Assembly (NCBI RefSeq): GCF_011516755.1
Contig: NZ_WOSY01000005.1
Coordinates: forward strand, 1 to 64,000
Reading direction: 5' to 3'
DNA length: 64,000 nucleotides
From: Acetobacter conturbans
Lineage (GTDB): Bacteria > Pseudomonadota > Alphaproteobacteria > Acetobacterales > Acetobacteraceae
A program made the position numbers and the translations under genes. This document shows, piece after piece, positions 53,360 to 63,550 of the stretch; position 1 is the stretch's first letter, and each line of letters begins with the position of its first letter. The notes below the pieces were generated by a model, which was given only the letters and a program-made list of their open reading frames with translations, had not been told where the DNA came from and ran no database searches.

Positions 53360-54298
53360 ATGTCCGAGCAGACCTCCCCCGAAACAGCAGGCGCAAAGCT
53401 GATCGACGGTAAGGCCTTCGCCAGAAACCTGCGCGAGCAGACCCGGCTGGAAGTCACCGCTTTCCATGAGAAGCATGCTGTAACACCGGGTCTGGCTGTC
53501 GTGCTGGTCGGTAATGATCCGGCGAGCGAGGTCTATGTCCGCAACAAGGCGCTGGAAACCCACCACGTCGGGATGCGCTCCTTCATGCATATGCTCCCGG
53601 AAACGACCTCGGAGGCATCCCTCCTGAAGCTGATCGACCGGCTGAACGATGATCCCGAGATCCACGGCATTCTCGTGCAGTTGCCGCTGCCGAAGCACAT
53701 AGACCCGCACCGTATCACCAACGCCATTTCGCCGAACAAAGACGTGGACGGTCTGGGTGAGGTCAATGCCGGACGGCTGAGCGTCGGGCTGCCGGGCATT
53801 ATTCCCTGCACACCGCTGGGCTGCCTGATGCTGCTCAAGTCTGAGCTTGGCGACCTGCGGGGGCTCAATGCCACGGTCATCGGCGCATCCAATCTCGTCG
53901 GCAAGCCGATGGCGCTGCTGCTGCTCAACGAAGGCTGCACGGTGTCGGTCGGTCATATCGACACGAAGGAGCCTGCGGCACTGGCGCGTTCCGCCGACAT
54001 TCTCATCGTGGCCACAGGAAAGAACGGACTGGTGAAGCACGACTGGGTGAAGCCCGGTGCGACGGTGATCGATGTCGGCATCACCCGCGTGCCGACCGCG
54101 AACGGCAAGACGAAGCTGGTCGGTGATGTGGCGTTTGCTGAAGTTGCCCCGATCGCCGGTCGCATCACGCCGGTTCCGGGGGGCGTCGGCCCGATGACCA
54201 TCGCCTGTCTGTTGCGCAACACCCTGAAAGCGGCACGAATGAGTGTGGGCGACAAGGGTTGCAAGGAAAGCGGCCAGAAGAACTGGCTGCCTTACTGA
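53360..54298 (+). CDS. folD: Methylenetetrahydrofolate dehydrogenase/cyclohydrolase
   Basis: The 312-residue FolD interconverts methylene-, methenyl- and formyl-THF. Motifs are [16 protein letters not shown] with the catalytic Lys in [28 protein letters not shown], the NADP site [12 protein letters not shown], and [15 protein letters not shown]. The start has AGAGGAAG upstream. The C-terminal tail of about 20 residues ([17 protein letters not shown]) is longer than usual. Confidence 0.96.
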   Translation: MSEQTSPETAGAKLIDGKAFARNLREQTRLEVTAFHEKHAVTPGLAVVLVGNDPASEVYVRNKALETHHVGMRSFMHMLPETTSEASLLKLIDRLNDDPEIHGILVQLPLPKHIDPHRITNAISPNKDVDGLGEVNAGRLSVGLPGIIPCTPLGCLMLLKSELGDLRGLNATVIGASNLVGKPMALLLLNEGCTVSVGHIDTKEPAALARSADILIVATGKNGLVKHDWVKPGATVIDVGITRVPTANGKTKLVGDVAFAEVAPIAGRITPVPGGVGPMTIACLLRNTLKAARMSVGDKGCKESGQKNWLPY

Positions 54299-54314
54299 CG
54301 ACGGAAAGTTCTCC

Positions 54315-55583
54315 TTATCCGTCGAACGCTGCCACCGCCGTCGCAAAACTCGGCGCCAGTGGCAGTAACGGATTCAGGGTTGCCTGCCAGGCGTGATAGA
54401 GGTCGGCTTTTCCGGGATAAATGACCTCTGACGCATGGTTGTCGGCGTCCAGTTCCTGCCGCCAGCCGCCTTTTTCACGGTCGATCATGTTCAGGTCGAT
54501 GAAATCCCAGATCCTGCGATACCATGTTTCATAGCGGGCATGGCCGGTGCGTTTGAGCAGGGCTGCGGCCGCTGTCAGTGCCTCGCCCTGACACCAGTGC
54601 GGCTTGTTCCGCACAACCGGCTCCAGCTCGAAATCGACGGTATAGAGCATGCCCCCGGTTTCGCTGCGGTTCCAGCCTGCCTTCATGCCTGCTTCGAAAA
54701 GACTGATCGCGTCCGTCAGCAGCCATGCGGGCGCAGTGCCGTTCTGCCGTAACAGTGCGGCTTCCAGCTTCAGCAGCAGGTGTGACCATTCCACGAAATG
54801 TCCGGGCGTCATGCCGAACGGACGCAAATCGTCCGTCGGCCTGTCGTGATTATAGTCCCGGAGACAGGTCCAGCTTCTGTTGAAATGTTCTGGCACGGCA
54901 TAGCCGTTTTCACGACCGAGATGATGAATGAAGCGTTCGGGAACGCGGAGCGCGCGGGCACGCCACACCGGAGCATCCAGCACATCGGCGACTGCCATGC
55001 AGGCTTCAACCGCATGCATGTTGGAGTTCGCGCCCCGGTAGTCCTCTTCATCGCACCAGTCCTGAGCAAAGCTTTCCCTGAAAACACCTTCTTCTTCGCT
55101 CCAGAAGTGAGTCTCCCAGATTTCCAGCGCCTCTGTCAGCAATGCTTCTGCCCCTCTGACGGCGGCCACGCACGCGGAGGCGGCGGCGAGTACCACGAAA
55201 GCATGCAGGTAGTTCTGTTTGCGCCTGTCCTGCGCAGAGGCAAGATCAGAGGGGAGAGCCGTCCACCAGCCACCATTCTGCGGATCCCGCAAGGCATCGT
55301 TCAGGGCATCAATTCCATGTTCAGCAAGCGGCAGGCATCCCGGCACTCCACGCATGGTGGCAATAGCATAAACATGGGTCATACGGGCTGTGACGACCGT
55401 ATCCGGACGGGCATCGGCAGGGAGTTTCCCCTCATTATCGAGAGGCCCGAAGCCTGTTGTCATACGCGAGGTTTTTGAGAAATCCAGAAGGCGAAAACCC
55501 TGATGATCCAGCCAGCGACGATGCACCGACCTTCGTATCCAGCTTGACGCTGGCAGCATCAGTGATGGAAGCGCCTCAGCCAT
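54315..55583 (-). CDS. AGE-family sugar isomerase/epimerase
   Basis: The 422-residue protein is an alpha/alpha-barrel of the N-acylglucosamine 2-epimerase (AGE) family, close to the mannose/aldose-ketose isomerase (YihS-like) branch. Typical are RMTHVYAIATM, GGWWTAL, YLHAFVVLAAAS, NSNMHAVEACMA with active-site His, PGHFVEWSHLLLKLE, and HWCQGEALTAA. It probably isomerises mannose, fructose or a similar sugar. It overlaps the SDR gene by 8 bases. The exact substrate is open. Confidence 0.85.
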   Translation of the reverse strand: MAEALPSLMLPASSWIRRSVHRRWLDHQGFRLLDFSKTSRMTTGFGPLDNEGKLPADARPDTVVTARMTHVYAIATMRGVPGCLPLAEHGIDALNDALRDPQNGGWWTALPSDLASAQDRRKQNYLHAFVVLAAASACVAAVRGAEALLTEALEIWETHFWSEEEGVFRESFAQDWCDEEDYRGANSNMHAVEACMAVADVLDAPVWRARALRVPERFIHHLGRENGYAVPEHFNRSWTCLRDYNHDRPTDDLRPFGMTPGHFVEWSHLLLKLEAALLRQNGTAPAWLLTDAISLFEAGMKAGWNRSETGGMLYTVDFELEPVVRNKPHWCQGEALTAAAALLKRTGHARYETWYRRIWDFIDLNMIDREKGGWRQELDADNHASEVIYPGKADLYHAWQATLNPLLPLAPSFATAVAAFDG

Positions 55584-56436
55584 TGATGATCATGCCGCCA
55601 TTGACGTGCAATGTCTGGCCGGTGACATAGCTGGAATCGTCGCTGGCCAGATAGACATACGCTGGCCCCAGTTCACACGGTTCGCCACATCGCTCCATAG
55701 GCGTATCCTTGCCAAGGTTCGCAACGGCTTCAGGGTCCACCGGTCCCCAACTGGCGGGCTGAAGCGGGGTCCAGACCGGGCCGGGCGCCACGGCGTTCAC
55801 ACGGATCTTTTTCCCGGCAAGCTGAAGGGCCAGTGCGCGCGTGAAGCCCATTTCAGCGCTTTTGGTGGTGGTGTAGGCGACGAGGGATTTATTCCCCGCG
55901 AAAGCGTTTATGGACGACGTCGAGATAATCGAAGCGCCAGAATTGAGATGTTTCAGGGCTGCACGGGTTATATAGAAATAGCCATTGATATTGACGTCCA
56001 TGTGCCGCTGCCAGACCTCATCGGTAATGTCGGTCAGGTCGAGGCTGACATATTGCACGCCGGCATTATTCACGAGGATATCCAGTCCCCCGAGATCGGA
56101 GACGGCCTTTTCCACGGCTTCATTGCAGAAAGAGCTGGATGCAACGTCGCCTGCGATGAGAACGGCTTTGCGTCCCTCCGCTTCTATCAGACGAGCCGTT
56201 TCCTGCGCATCTTCATGTTCTTCAAGATAGATAATGGCCACATCGGCGCCTTCACGCGCAAAATGCAGGGCAGCCGCACGTCCGATCCCACTGTCGCCAC
56301 CTGTAATAAGGGCTTTTTTCCCGGTGAGCTTACCACTGCCTTTGTAGCCCGGACGAATATGGATGGCAGGTGGCGTCATTTTGCCTTCCACACCGGGCTG
56401 ATGATCCTGACTCTGGGGTGGAATAGTGAGAGACAT
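55576..56436 (-). CDS. SDR family oxidoreductase (YghA-like)
   Basis: The 286-residue protein is a short-chain dehydrogenase. It has the cofactor site ALITGGDSGIGRAAAL, NNAGVQY, the catalytic Ser in SIISTSSINA, YTTTK with Tyr and Lys, and the VNAVAPGPVWTPLQP tail. It belongs to the YghA/GsiB-like group with an N-terminal extension. The substrate is unknown. Location beside aco genes hints at an acetoin, diacetyl or sugar alcohol link, but that is inference. Confidence 0.9.
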   Translation of the reverse strand: MSLTIPPQSQDHQPGVEGKMTPPAIHIRPGYKGSGKLTGKKALITGGDSGIGRAAALHFAREGADVAIIYLEEHEDAQETARLIEAEGRKAVLIAGDVASSSFCNEAVEKAVSDLGGLDILVNNAGVQYVSLDLTDITDEVWQRHMDVNINGYFYITRAALKHLNSGASIISTSSINAFAGNKSLVAYTTTKSAEMGFTRALALQLAGKKIRVNAVAPGPVWTPLQPASWGPVDPEAVANLGKDTPMERCGEPCELGPAYVYLASDDSSYVTGQTLHVNGGMIING

Positions 56437-56541
56437 GGTTAGTTCCCCTGCGTTCGTGTCAACGTCACAGGGAAACCAACGGAAGGAGGCGGAGAAGGTT
56501 CCTGCAGGATACTCAGTCGGATCGGGAAACAGAAGTCTGTT

Positions 56542-57678
56542 TCAGCTATTTCCTGAATCCAGAAAATTTTTGATCGCCTTGTTCACGTCTGGTGATTTTT
56601 CCAGTTGCGGCATATGGCCCGTATCCGGATAACGGATGACCGTCACGGCATCGGGCAGGTCTTCCGAGCCTGCAACCGACAGGATTTCATCCTGTTCGCC
56701 CCAGAGAACCTGAACCGGCCCGGAATATGTTTCCAGAACAGATCTCAGCGGGAAAGCCTGCCTGCCATCGTGGAAGTTCGTTTCCGCGATGGTTTTGAGA
56801 GCCGGAATGACCCCGTCGAGACGCTTGTAACGAATGATGCTTTCGATCATCTGACGCGTAATCAGCGATTTGTCATGCACGAGCTGTTGCAGGACAGGTT
56901 CCAGCGTCTTGCGACGATCGGCTTCGATGAAGCCGTTGATGAATGTCATGCTGATGTCTTGACCAAGCCCGGCAGGCGCGATCAGTGTCAGCGACGCCAC
57001 GAGATCTGGGTGGGTTTTCGCCAGTTCGAGAGCAATGGCTCCACCGAGCGAATGGCCCGCGACATGAACGCGCTGAAGATCAAGAACCTCGGCCAGAGCA
57101 GCGACAGTCGTCGCGAAAGACACAGGACTGCCGTCCCCCACGTCCTTTGATGATTCGCCGTGTCCTGGCAGATCGAAAGCGATGACGCGGCGTGTTTCGG
57201 TAAGGGCAGGCTGGGTCATCATCCAGTTCGTCAGATCACCACCGAAGCCGTGAATCAGCAGTAAGGGTATGCCATCATGCTGAGAACCGCTTTCCTGAAC
57301 AGAAATTTTCAGGTTTTCGACTTCTGTAACCTTGCGCGTGGGCTCGTCATTTCCAGCGCTTCCGCTGTCATCGGAGATGAAGCTTTCATTGAAACGGCTG
57401 ATAAAGGCGTCGATGTCACTGTCGGGGACGTCCGCATCGGCAAGAATACCGATCAGCGCACCAACGGGAAGCATCTCTCCTTCCGGAGCAACCTGCCGCC
57501 TGAGCACGCCAGCCGCCGGACTTTCATAGCCATTTGTGATCTTGCTTGTTTCGATATCAGCAATTTCATCACCAGCTTTTACTGTAGCTCCAACCGGAGT
57601 GCTCCAGCTTGCCAGTTTGCCTTCCGTCATCGCCAGTCCGAATTTCGGCATGGTGATCGGCGTAATGGTTTCGCTCAT
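56542..57678 (-). CDS. acoC: Acetoin dehydrogenase E2 (AcoC): lipoyl domain fused to an alpha/beta hydrolase
   Basis: The 378-residue protein has an N-terminal lipoyl domain with the modified Lys in IETSKITNG (about residue 46). A flexible linker follows, then an alpha/beta hydrolase fold with IHGFGGDLTNW, the nucleophile AGHSLGGAIALELA, and a late GHMPQLE with the catalytic His. This is the AcoC arrangement, not the classical E2 trimer core. It transfers the acetyl group in acetoin cleavage to acetaldehyde and acetyl-CoA. It starts 3 bases after acoB. Confidence 0.93.
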   Translation of the reverse strand: MSETITPITMPKFGLAMTEGKLASWSTPVGATVKAGDEIADIETSKITNGYESPAAGVLRRQVAPEGEMLPVGALIGILADADVPDSDIDAFISRFNESFISDDSGSAGNDEPTRKVTEVENLKISVQESGSQHDGIPLLLIHGFGGDLTNWMMTQPALTETRRVIAFDLPGHGESSKDVGDGSPVSFATTVAALAEVLDLQRVHVAGHSLGGAIALELAKTHPDLVASLTLIAPAGLGQDISMTFINGFIEADRRKTLEPVLQQLVHDKSLITRQMIESIIRYKRLDGVIPALKTIAETNFHDGRQAFPLRSVLETYSGPVQVLWGEQDEILSVAGSEDLPDAVTVIRYPDTGHMPQLEKSPDVNKAIKNFLDSGNS

Positions 57679-57681
57679 GGG

Positions 57682-58710
57682 TCAGACCTCCTCTTTCACG
57701 CGATAGGCGGCAACGGACCGCACTGCCGCTTCAATCTTTTCCACGCTGGGCAAATAGAGATTTTCAAGAATCGTGGCGAAGGGCACTGGCGTGTGCGGGG
57801 GCACGACACGCCGGATCGGTGCTTTCAGGGCATCGAACGCCTCTTCCGCGACCAGTGCCGCCACATCGGTGGCCAGGTTGCAGCGCGGGCTGGATTCGTC
57901 CACGATCACAAGACGTCCAGTATCCGCCACGCAATCGAGAATTGTCCCGCTGTCCAGAGGAGATGTCGTGCGTGGGTCGATGACCGTGCAGGAAATACCT
58001 TCCTTCTCAAGACGGTCGGCCGCCTGATTGGCGAAACCCACCATGCGTCCAAAGGCAACGATCGTGACATCATTCCCCTCGCGCGTCAGGTTCGCTTCCC
58101 CGAACGGGATGGTGTAAGGGTCGTCCGGAACATCTTCCTCTTCGTCATACATGACCTTGTTTTCAAGGAAGATTACAGGATCATCATCGCGGATCGCTTG
58201 GATGAGTAGCCCTTTCGCCTCATAGGGCGATGATGGCACGACCACTTTCAGGCCGGGAATATGGGTGAACAGCGGATAGAGGGCCTGACTGTGCTGCGCG
58301 GCGGCGTTGAAACCGGCGCCATACATCGCCCGGATCACCAGAGGTGTCCGCGCTTTTCCACCGAACATGTAGCGGAATTTCGCGGCCTGATTCATGATCT
58401 GATCGAGACAGCAGCCGACAAAATCAACAAACATCAGCTCTGCAACCGGTCGCAGGCCCGTCGCCGCGGCACCGGCGGCAGCGCCAATATAGGAGGCTTC
58501 GCTGATCGGTGTATCGAGAACCCGGTCCTCCCCGAATTCAGTCAGTAATCCCTTGGTGACACCCAGAACACCACCCCACGCATCTTGCACGCCGGATGTG
58601 CCGCCGCGTCCGCCCGCCACGTCCTCACCCATGATGATCACGCGCGGATCACGACGCATTTCCTGCCGGAGCGCCTCGTTGATCGCCTGCCGAAAGCTCT
58701 TTTTGCTCAT
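57682..58710 (-). CDS. acoB: Acetoin dehydrogenase E1 beta subunit
   Basis: The 342-residue protein is a transketolase-like beta subunit: FRQAINEALRQEM, MGEDVAGGRGG, PISEASYIGAAAGAAATG with the TPP-activating Glu, FVDFVGCCLDQI, AQHSQALYPLFTHIPGL, and DPRTTSPLD in the C-terminal domain. With AcoA it forms the TPP-dependent E1 that cleaves acetoin. The short intergenic gaps show an operon. Confidence 0.93.
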   Translation of the reverse strand: MSKKSFRQAINEALRQEMRRDPRVIIMGEDVAGGRGGTSGVQDAWGGVLGVTKGLLTEFGEDRVLDTPISEASYIGAAAGAAATGLRPVAELMFVDFVGCCLDQIMNQAAKFRYMFGGKARTPLVIRAMYGAGFNAAAQHSQALYPLFTHIPGLKVVVPSSPYEAKGLLIQAIRDDDPVIFLENKVMYDEEEDVPDDPYTIPFGEANLTREGNDVTIVAFGRMVGFANQAADRLEKEGISCTVIDPRTTSPLDSGTILDCVADTGRLVIVDESSPRCNLATDVAALVAEEAFDALKAPIRRVVPPHTPVPFATILENLYLPSVEKIEAAVRSVAAYRVKEEV

Positions 58711-58739
58711 TGGTCTTTTTCCTTTTCTGCAGAATGAAA

Positions 58740-59705
58740 TCAGTAGGAGACGTAAACATCTCTTGTGAGGTCTTCTGCTTCCGGCAAAGGGGCTTTCTTC
58801 GCGGCAACGACGGCAGCATCGATCTCGTTTTTCACCGCCGCATCGATCTCGTCCAGAACGGAGGCTTCCAGAAGGCTTACATCGGCGGCTCTCTGTCTGA
58901 ATTTTACAAGGCAGTCGCGTTCAGAACGCTCTTTCGTAACTTCGCCATTGACGCGATAGCTCATGGCATCCCCTTCGAAATGGCCATACCAGCGGGCAAG
59001 ATGGACGTGCAGCATGGCTGGTCCCTTGCCGGAACGTGCATGGGAAATCGCTTCCTCGGCCGCTTCGTAAACCGCGAAAAAATCCGTCCCGTCGCACTCG
59101 AAATAAGGCATTCCGAAACCCGCCGCGCGGTCCTTCTGGGTGCCCGCACAAGCATATGACGATCCGGTGGCCTCGCCATAGCCGTTGTCCTCGACAACGA
59201 ATACCGCCGGCAGATGCCACACCGTTGCGAGGTTGAGGCTTTCCAGCGTGCTGCCTTCATTTGAGGCGCCGTCACCGTAAAAAGCTACGGCAACACCGTT
59301 ATCTTTCAGGAGTTTGTGTGAAAGTGCCGCGCCGCAGATCAGGGGAGGTCCGCCGCCGACGATCCCGTTCGCTCCCAGCATGCCCAGCGACAGATCGGCG
59401 ATATGCATCGATCCACCCTTGCCGCGGCACACACCGGTCCGGCGTCCGTAGATTTCCGCCATCATGCCGTCTACAGCGACACCTTTTGCAATGCAGTGTC
59501 CGTGTCCGCGATGTGTGCTGGCGATCGTGTCGGTCTTCCCCAGATGCGCACAGACACCCACGCCTGACGCTTCCTCACCACAATAGAGATGCACGAAGCC
59601 GGGAATTTCCCCGGTCGCGAATTCGACGTGCAGACGCTCCTCGAATTCCCGGATCGTGCGCATGGCCTGATAGGAGCGTGTCAGGATATCTCTTGAAATC
59701 TGCAT
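58740..59705 (-). CDS. acoA: Acetoin dehydrogenase E1 alpha subunit
   Basis: The 321-residue protein has the E1-alpha signatures FVHLYCGEEASGVGV, STHRGHGHCIAKG, GRRTGVCRGKGGSMHI, and the TPP-binding motif YGDGASNEG ending in NLATVWHLP. The start lies in a run of three ATGs after AGAGG. The third ATG gives the best spacing. No E3 (lipoamide dehydrogenase) gene is in the cluster. A divergent AcoR-like gene lies upstream. Confidence 0.93.
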   Translation of the reverse strand: MQISRDILTRSYQAMRTIREFEERLHVEFATGEIPGFVHLYCGEEASGVGVCAHLGKTDTIASTHRGHGHCIAKGVAVDGMMAEIYGRRTGVCRGKGGSMHIADLSLGMLGANGIVGGGPPLICGAALSHKLLKDNGVAVAFYGDGASNEGSTLESLNLATVWHLPAVFVVEDNGYGEATGSSYACAGTQKDRAAGFGMPYFECDGTDFFAVYEAAEEAISHARSGKGPAMLHVHLARWYGHFEGDAMSYRVNGEVTKERSERDCLVKFRQRAADVSLLEASVLDEIDAAVKNEIDAAVVAAKKAPLPEAEDLTRDVYVSY

Positions 59706-59802
59706 CATCATCCTCTGCCTTGGCTGGCTGCGCACCCTGGCGCGCTGTGATGAGGAGCAAAGCGATCCCGGAAGGGAAACGGTAAGAGGGCTTTGCGCAC
59801 CG

Positions 59803-59818
59803 GTCACGCGTACGTGAC
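59803..59818. promoter_or_regulatory. Palindrome in the aco regulatory region
   Basis: GTCACG and CGTGAC are perfect arms around CGTA. It lies between acoA and its regulator gene, a possible second operator. Confidence 0.4.
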
Positions 59819-59832
59819 GGATACGAAGGCAG

Positions 59833-59854
59833 ACTGTCGCGTTGTTGCGACAGT
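59833..59854. promoter_or_regulatory. Inverted repeat in the aco regulatory region, candidate AcoR-like site
   Basis: ACTGTCGC and GCGACAGT are perfect 8-base arms around GTTGTT, about 40 bases upstream of the regulator gene. It is a strong candidate binding site for the divergent AcoR-like protein. Confidence 0.6.
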
Positions 59855-59893
59855 TTCCTCATTCCGGGGGGCTCTGAAGGAGACCGAAACGTC

Positions 59894-60814
59894 ATGACCG
59901 AACCGGTTCTCGTATCCGCTGACCGCCTTGCCATGCTGCCCGTTGGGCTGCGCGCTTCATGGATACGGTGTGCCTCGACCTACACGATTCCACCCGGCAG
60001 CAAGGGAGCGATGACCTCCCTGTGCGGTGCGGAACTGCGGCAGGCCTGCTCACGCATGGGCACGCTCATGAAGATCGCGGAACCGGAGCTGGATCGACTT
60101 CATGGCATCGTTTCGACGCTGGATTATACAGTGTTGCTTGCGGACACGGATGGCATTGTCCTCGCGCGCAGAGGCGATATGCCGCAGGCTCCCGGTCACA
60201 GGCGCTGGCATCTGTGGCCCGGAGCCTGCTGGGCGGAAAAGATGGTGGGCACGAACGGGATCGGCACCTGTCTTGCTGAAGGGCGTCCCGTCAGCGTGCA
60301 CATGGATCAGCACTGGCGTCTCGCCCTGCGTTATCTTGCCTGTTCAGCGGTGCCTTTTTACGGTCCCGATGGCCGTATGGCCGGGGCGCTCGATGTCAGT
60401 TCCACGCGACCAGATCCGGAAGGGCGCGTCGCGGTGATGATGGAGGCGGTGCTGGTCGATGCGGCGCGGCGGATCGAACGGTGCAGTTTTCTGCAAGCCT
60501 ATCGCTCTCAGACCATCGTATTGCTGGGAGAGGGAGGGGATGTATCCCTGCCGATGGTGGCGCTGGACGAAGCAAGGGTCGTGGTCGGCGCGACGTTCGC
60601 CGCCCGGCAGATGCTGAAACTCGGTGAAGGGAGCCGCAATATCTGCTTCGATCTCGGGACCCGCGGACGGGGGGTGCCGGATTTTCAGGAGGCGGAGCGC
60701 ACGGTGGTCGAGGGAGCGCTGGCCATGTCGGGCGGCAAGGTCGCACCTGCCGCACGGCTGCTGGGAGTTAGCCGTTCAACCCTGCACCGGAAGATCAGAG
60801 CGATGCAGGCGTGA
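59894..60814 (+). CDS. AcoR-like regulator with GAF and Fis-type HTH domains but no AAA+ domain
   Basis: The 306-residue protein resembles AcoR at both ends. About residues 60-195 form a GAF-like sensor (MVGTNGIGTCLAEGRPV and GRMAGALDVSST). The C-terminus is a Fis-type helix-turn-helix (ALAMSGGKVAPAARLLGVSR). The central sigma-54-activating AAA+ domain of about 230 residues is missing, so no GAFTGA motif or Walker boxes are present. It thus cannot activate sigma-54 RNA polymerase in the usual way. It lies divergent from acoABC and probably binds the inverted repeats between them. Confidence 0.85.
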   Translation: MTEPVLVSADRLAMLPVGLRASWIRCASTYTIPPGSKGAMTSLCGAELRQACSRMGTLMKIAEPELDRLHGIVSTLDYTVLLADTDGIVLARRGDMPQAPGHRRWHLWPGACWAEKMVGTNGIGTCLAEGRPVSVHMDQHWRLALRYLACSAVPFYGPDGRMAGALDVSSTRPDPEGRVAVMMEAVLVDAARRIERCSFLQAYRSQTIVLLGEGGDVSLPMVALDEARVVVGATFAARQMLKLGEGSRNICFDLGTRGRGVPDFQEAERTVVEGALAMSGGKVAPAARLLGVSRSTLHRKIRAMQA

Positions 60815-60852
60815 GGCTCGTAGCTTCTGCCGCCAGCCTCACATGGAAAAGA

Positions 60853-62136
60853 TTACTCCAGACGTTCAAGGCCACCCATATAGGGCCGCAGCACAGGCGG
60901 CACGGTAACGCTGCCATCTTCGTTCTGCCAGTTCTCCATGACCGCGATTAGTGTGCGCCCGACTGCGAGGCCGGAGCCGTTCAGCGTGTGCAGGAAGACG
61001 GGTGCCTTCTGATCCGGAGCACGATAGCGGGCGTTCATGCGGCGTGCCTGAAAGTCCTTCGTGTTCGAGCAGGATGAAATCTCCCGCCATGCCTGCTGGC
61101 CCGGAACCCATGCTTCCAGATCGAACGTCTTGGCTGCGCCGAAACCCGTGTCACCCGCGCAGAGCAGCATCCGGCGATAGGGAATTTCCAGAAGCTCCAA
61201 CACCTTTTCAGCACAACGGGTCATGCGCTCATGCTCCGCCTCGCTCTCATCCGGCGCGGTCACGGAAACCATTTCCACTTTCTCGAACTGGTGCTGACGC
61301 AGCATACCGCGCACGTCGCGTCCGGCTGAACCGGCTTCCGAGCGGAAACAGAGGGAGAGCGCCGTCATGCGCATCGGCAACAGGGACGCATCGAGAATAT
61401 CGCCCATGATGGTGGCGGTCAGTGGCACTTCCGCCGTCGGCACCAGCCAGCGACCGTCATCCGTGTGAAAGGACTGGTCGGCGAATTTAGGCAGCTTGTC
61501 GGTGCCATACATCGCCGCTTCGTTCACCAGAACCGGCACCTGCGTTTCCGTGTAGCCGTGCTCGTTCACATGCAGGTCGAGCATGAACTGGCCGAGTGCT
61601 CGCGCCAGACGCGCGACACCGCCGCGTAGCAGGACGAAGCGCGCGCCCGACAGTTTCGTCGCCGTGGCGAAGTCCATCTGCGGCTGGCCATTCTGCTGCA
61701 TGGCCTCACCGAGTTCGAAATGCTGCTTCGGCGTGAAGGAAAAGGCTTTCGGCTCGCCCCACTGTTTCACCTGCACATTCGCCGTCTCATCAGGGCCAGC
61801 CGGTACAGACGCATCAAGGCGGTTGGGCAGTATTTCGAGAGCAGCTTTGGCTTCGGCATCAAGGGACTGGGCGCGGGATTCCAGCGCCTCCATCTCCTCA
61901 CGCAGCCGGATGGCTTCGGATTCCTGAACGGCGCTGTCACCCTTGTTGCGCTTGATCGTCCCGATTTCCTTGGCCAGCGCGTTCCGCCGTGTCTGCTTCT
62001 CCTGCAGCGCCGTCTGGGCCGCCCGACGTTCCTCGTCGAGTGTCAGCACTCTCTCCGCCACAGGCTCCATGCCACGACGGGCCAGATCGGCATCAAAACC
62101 GGCGGGATCGGCGCGCAGGGTGCGAAGGTCGTGCAT
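60853..62136 (-). CDS. serS: Seryl-tRNA synthetase
   Basis: The 427-residue class II synthetase charges tRNA-Ser. It has an N-terminal long coiled-coil arm (about residues 30-110), motif 2 with [28 protein letters not shown], and motif 3 in [22 protein letters not shown] is typical of SerRS. Its start codon shares a base with the tatC stop (TGATG). Confidence 0.96.
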   Translation of the reverse strand: MHDLRTLRADPAGFDADLARRGMEPVAERVLTLDEERRAAQTALQEKQTRRNALAKEIGTIKRNKGDSAVQESEAIRLREEMEALESRAQSLDAEAKAALEILPNRLDASVPAGPDETANVQVKQWGEPKAFSFTPKQHFELGEAMQQNGQPQMDFATATKLSGARFVLLRGGVARLARALGQFMLDLHVNEHGYTETQVPVLVNEAAMYGTDKLPKFADQSFHTDDGRWLVPTAEVPLTATIMGDILDASLLPMRMTALSLCFRSEAGSAGRDVRGMLRQHQFEKVEMVSVTAPDESEAEHERMTRCAEKVLELLEIPYRRMLLCAGDTGFGAAKTFDLEAWVPGQQAWREISSCSNTKDFQARRMNARYRAPDQKAPVFLHTLNGSGLAVGRTLIAVMENWQNEDGSVTVPPVLRPYMGGLERLE

Positions 62137-62948
62137 CAGGAAGCCTCTTTCTCTTCAGTCTTGGCCTCTTCCGTCAGAGGCGCCTTTTTCGGCTGCACAA
62201 GTCGCGCCGAGATAATGGAAATTTCGTAAAGTATGACGAGCGGGATCGCGAGGCCCGTCTGGGTGATCACATCCGGCGGCGTCAGGATCGCGGCGGCGAC
62301 AAAGGCTCCGACGATGGCGTAACGGCGGAATTTCTTGAGTTGCTCGGAGGTCACGAGGCCGACCATCGCCAGCAGCGTGAGCGCCACCGGTAGCTCGAAC
62401 GCGATGCCGAACGCCATGATCAGCTTCATCACCAGTGTCAGATATTCCGACACCTTGGCCTGAAGTTCGATCTGAAGACTGTCCGCGCCGCCATTGGTCT
62501 GAAAGGACAGGAAGAACTTCCACGCCATCGGGAAGATGAAATAATAGGCCAGCGCCGCGCCGAGCAGGAACAGAAGCGGCGTTGCGATCAGGAATGGCGC
62601 GAAAGCACGCTTTTCCGAACGGTAAAGGCCCGGTGCGATGAACATCCAGAGCTGGGTGGAAATCATCGGGAAGGAGATGAACGCCGCCCCGAAGGCCGCT
62701 ACCCGGATATAGGTGAAGAACGCCTCATAAAGCGCCGTGTAGATCAGGTGCGGCTGTTCGCCCTTCTGGCGCATGATGTCGCCGAGCGGGCGTGCGAGGA
62801 ACAGATAGATATCCTGCGCATAATGGTAGCAGACGGCAAAGGCGATGGCGAAGGTCGCGGCGGACCAGATCAGGCGGCGGCGCAGTTCGATCAGATGATC
62901 GAGCAACGGCATCGGTTCGTCGTGAATCGGATCTTCGCTGCTCGTCAC
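62136..62948 (-). CDS. tatC: Sec-independent protein translocase TatC
   Basis: The 270-residue protein has six membrane helices. It carries the TatC N-terminal [13 protein letters not shown] with the signal-binding Glu, the conserved FLFPLA-like region of the first loop, and FSPMIST-type segments ([26 protein letters not shown]). TatC recognises twin-arginine leaders, such as that of the TctC-like protein at 35.2-36.4 kb. It overlaps tatB by 4 bases. Confidence 0.95.
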   Translation of the reverse strand: MTSSEDPIHDEPMPLLDHLIELRRRLIWSAATFAIAFAVCYHYAQDIYLFLARPLGDIMRQKGEQPHLIYTALYEAFFTYIRVAAFGAAFISFPMISTQLWMFIAPGLYRSEKRAFAPFLIATPLLFLLGAALAYYFIFPMAWKFFLSFQTNGGADSLQIELQAKVSEYLTLVMKLIMAFGIAFELPVALTLLAMVGLVTSEQLKKFRRYAIVGAFVAAAILTPPDVITQTGLAIPLVILYEISIISARLVQPKKAPLTEEAKTEEKEAS

Positions 62949-63550
62949 GACGCGTCGTTCCTCGGCTGGCTGGCATCAGTGGTGAAGGGCGAGACCCTGT
63001 GGTGGCCATGCAGGACCCGTGAAGGCGGCAGGATGGCTGGCGTGCGCAGGCGTGGCCATGCGGCAGCCACACGGCGGGCGATGGACGGCGGCACGATCGC
63101 GGGTGCGGAGCCGGGGATTTCGTCGCCAGTGGGAAGCGGCGCGATTCCGAGCGGAGAGGACGTGACAGCCTCGCGCGGAGGGGGCGGCAGGATGTCCAGT
63201 GCACCGGTGGATTCAGGAGCAGGCAGGGAAGGGGTCTTGCTGTCGAATGGACGCGAGGTCAGCGCCGGATCGTCCAGCGTCCGGCGCAGGCCGCCGTCAT
63301 TGTCGATGGTGCGCAGGATCTGGTCGCGGACATTCAGAGAGCGGAGCTGGCGCACGTGATCGCGCACCTCGCCGAGATCGGCCTCGCGCACCATCTCGTC
63401 CACGTGGCCCTGAAAATCCGTGGCCAGCCTGCGGGCCTTCTTCACCACTTTCGCCACGGACCGGATGGCGGCAGGCATGTCCTTCGGTCCGATGACCAGA
63501 AGCGCCACCACCCCGATCAGCGCGAATTCCGACCAGGCAAAATCAAACAT
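62945..63550 (-). CDS. tatB: Sec-independent protein translocase TatB
   Basis: The 201-residue protein starts with MFDFAWSEFALIGVVALLVIGPKDMP, the TatB membrane helix and hinge. An amphipathic helix follows (AIRSVAKVVKKARRLATDFQ), then a long Pro-rich tail. I chose the ATG at 63550 because homology begins there. The upstream frame has no such pattern. A tatA gene is not found between tatB and scpB, although it often sits there. Confidence 0.93.
   Translation of the reverse strand: MFDFAWSEFALIGVVALLVIGPKDMPAAIRSVAKVVKKARRLATDFQGHVDEMVREADLGEVRDHVRQLRSLNVRDQILRTIDNDGGLRRTLDDPALTSRPFDSKTPSLPAPESTGALDILPPPPREAVTSSPLGIAPLPTGDEIPGSAPAIVPPSIARRVAAAWPRLRTPAILPPSRVLHGHHRVSPFTTDASQPRNDAS

Noticed and set aside
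59706-59800. Sigma-54 promoter for acoA
   Set aside because: A GG...TTTGC pattern exists on the minus strand, but the GG-GC spacing is one base short of the standard 10 and the rest of the consensus is poor. The regulator also lacks an AAA+ domain.
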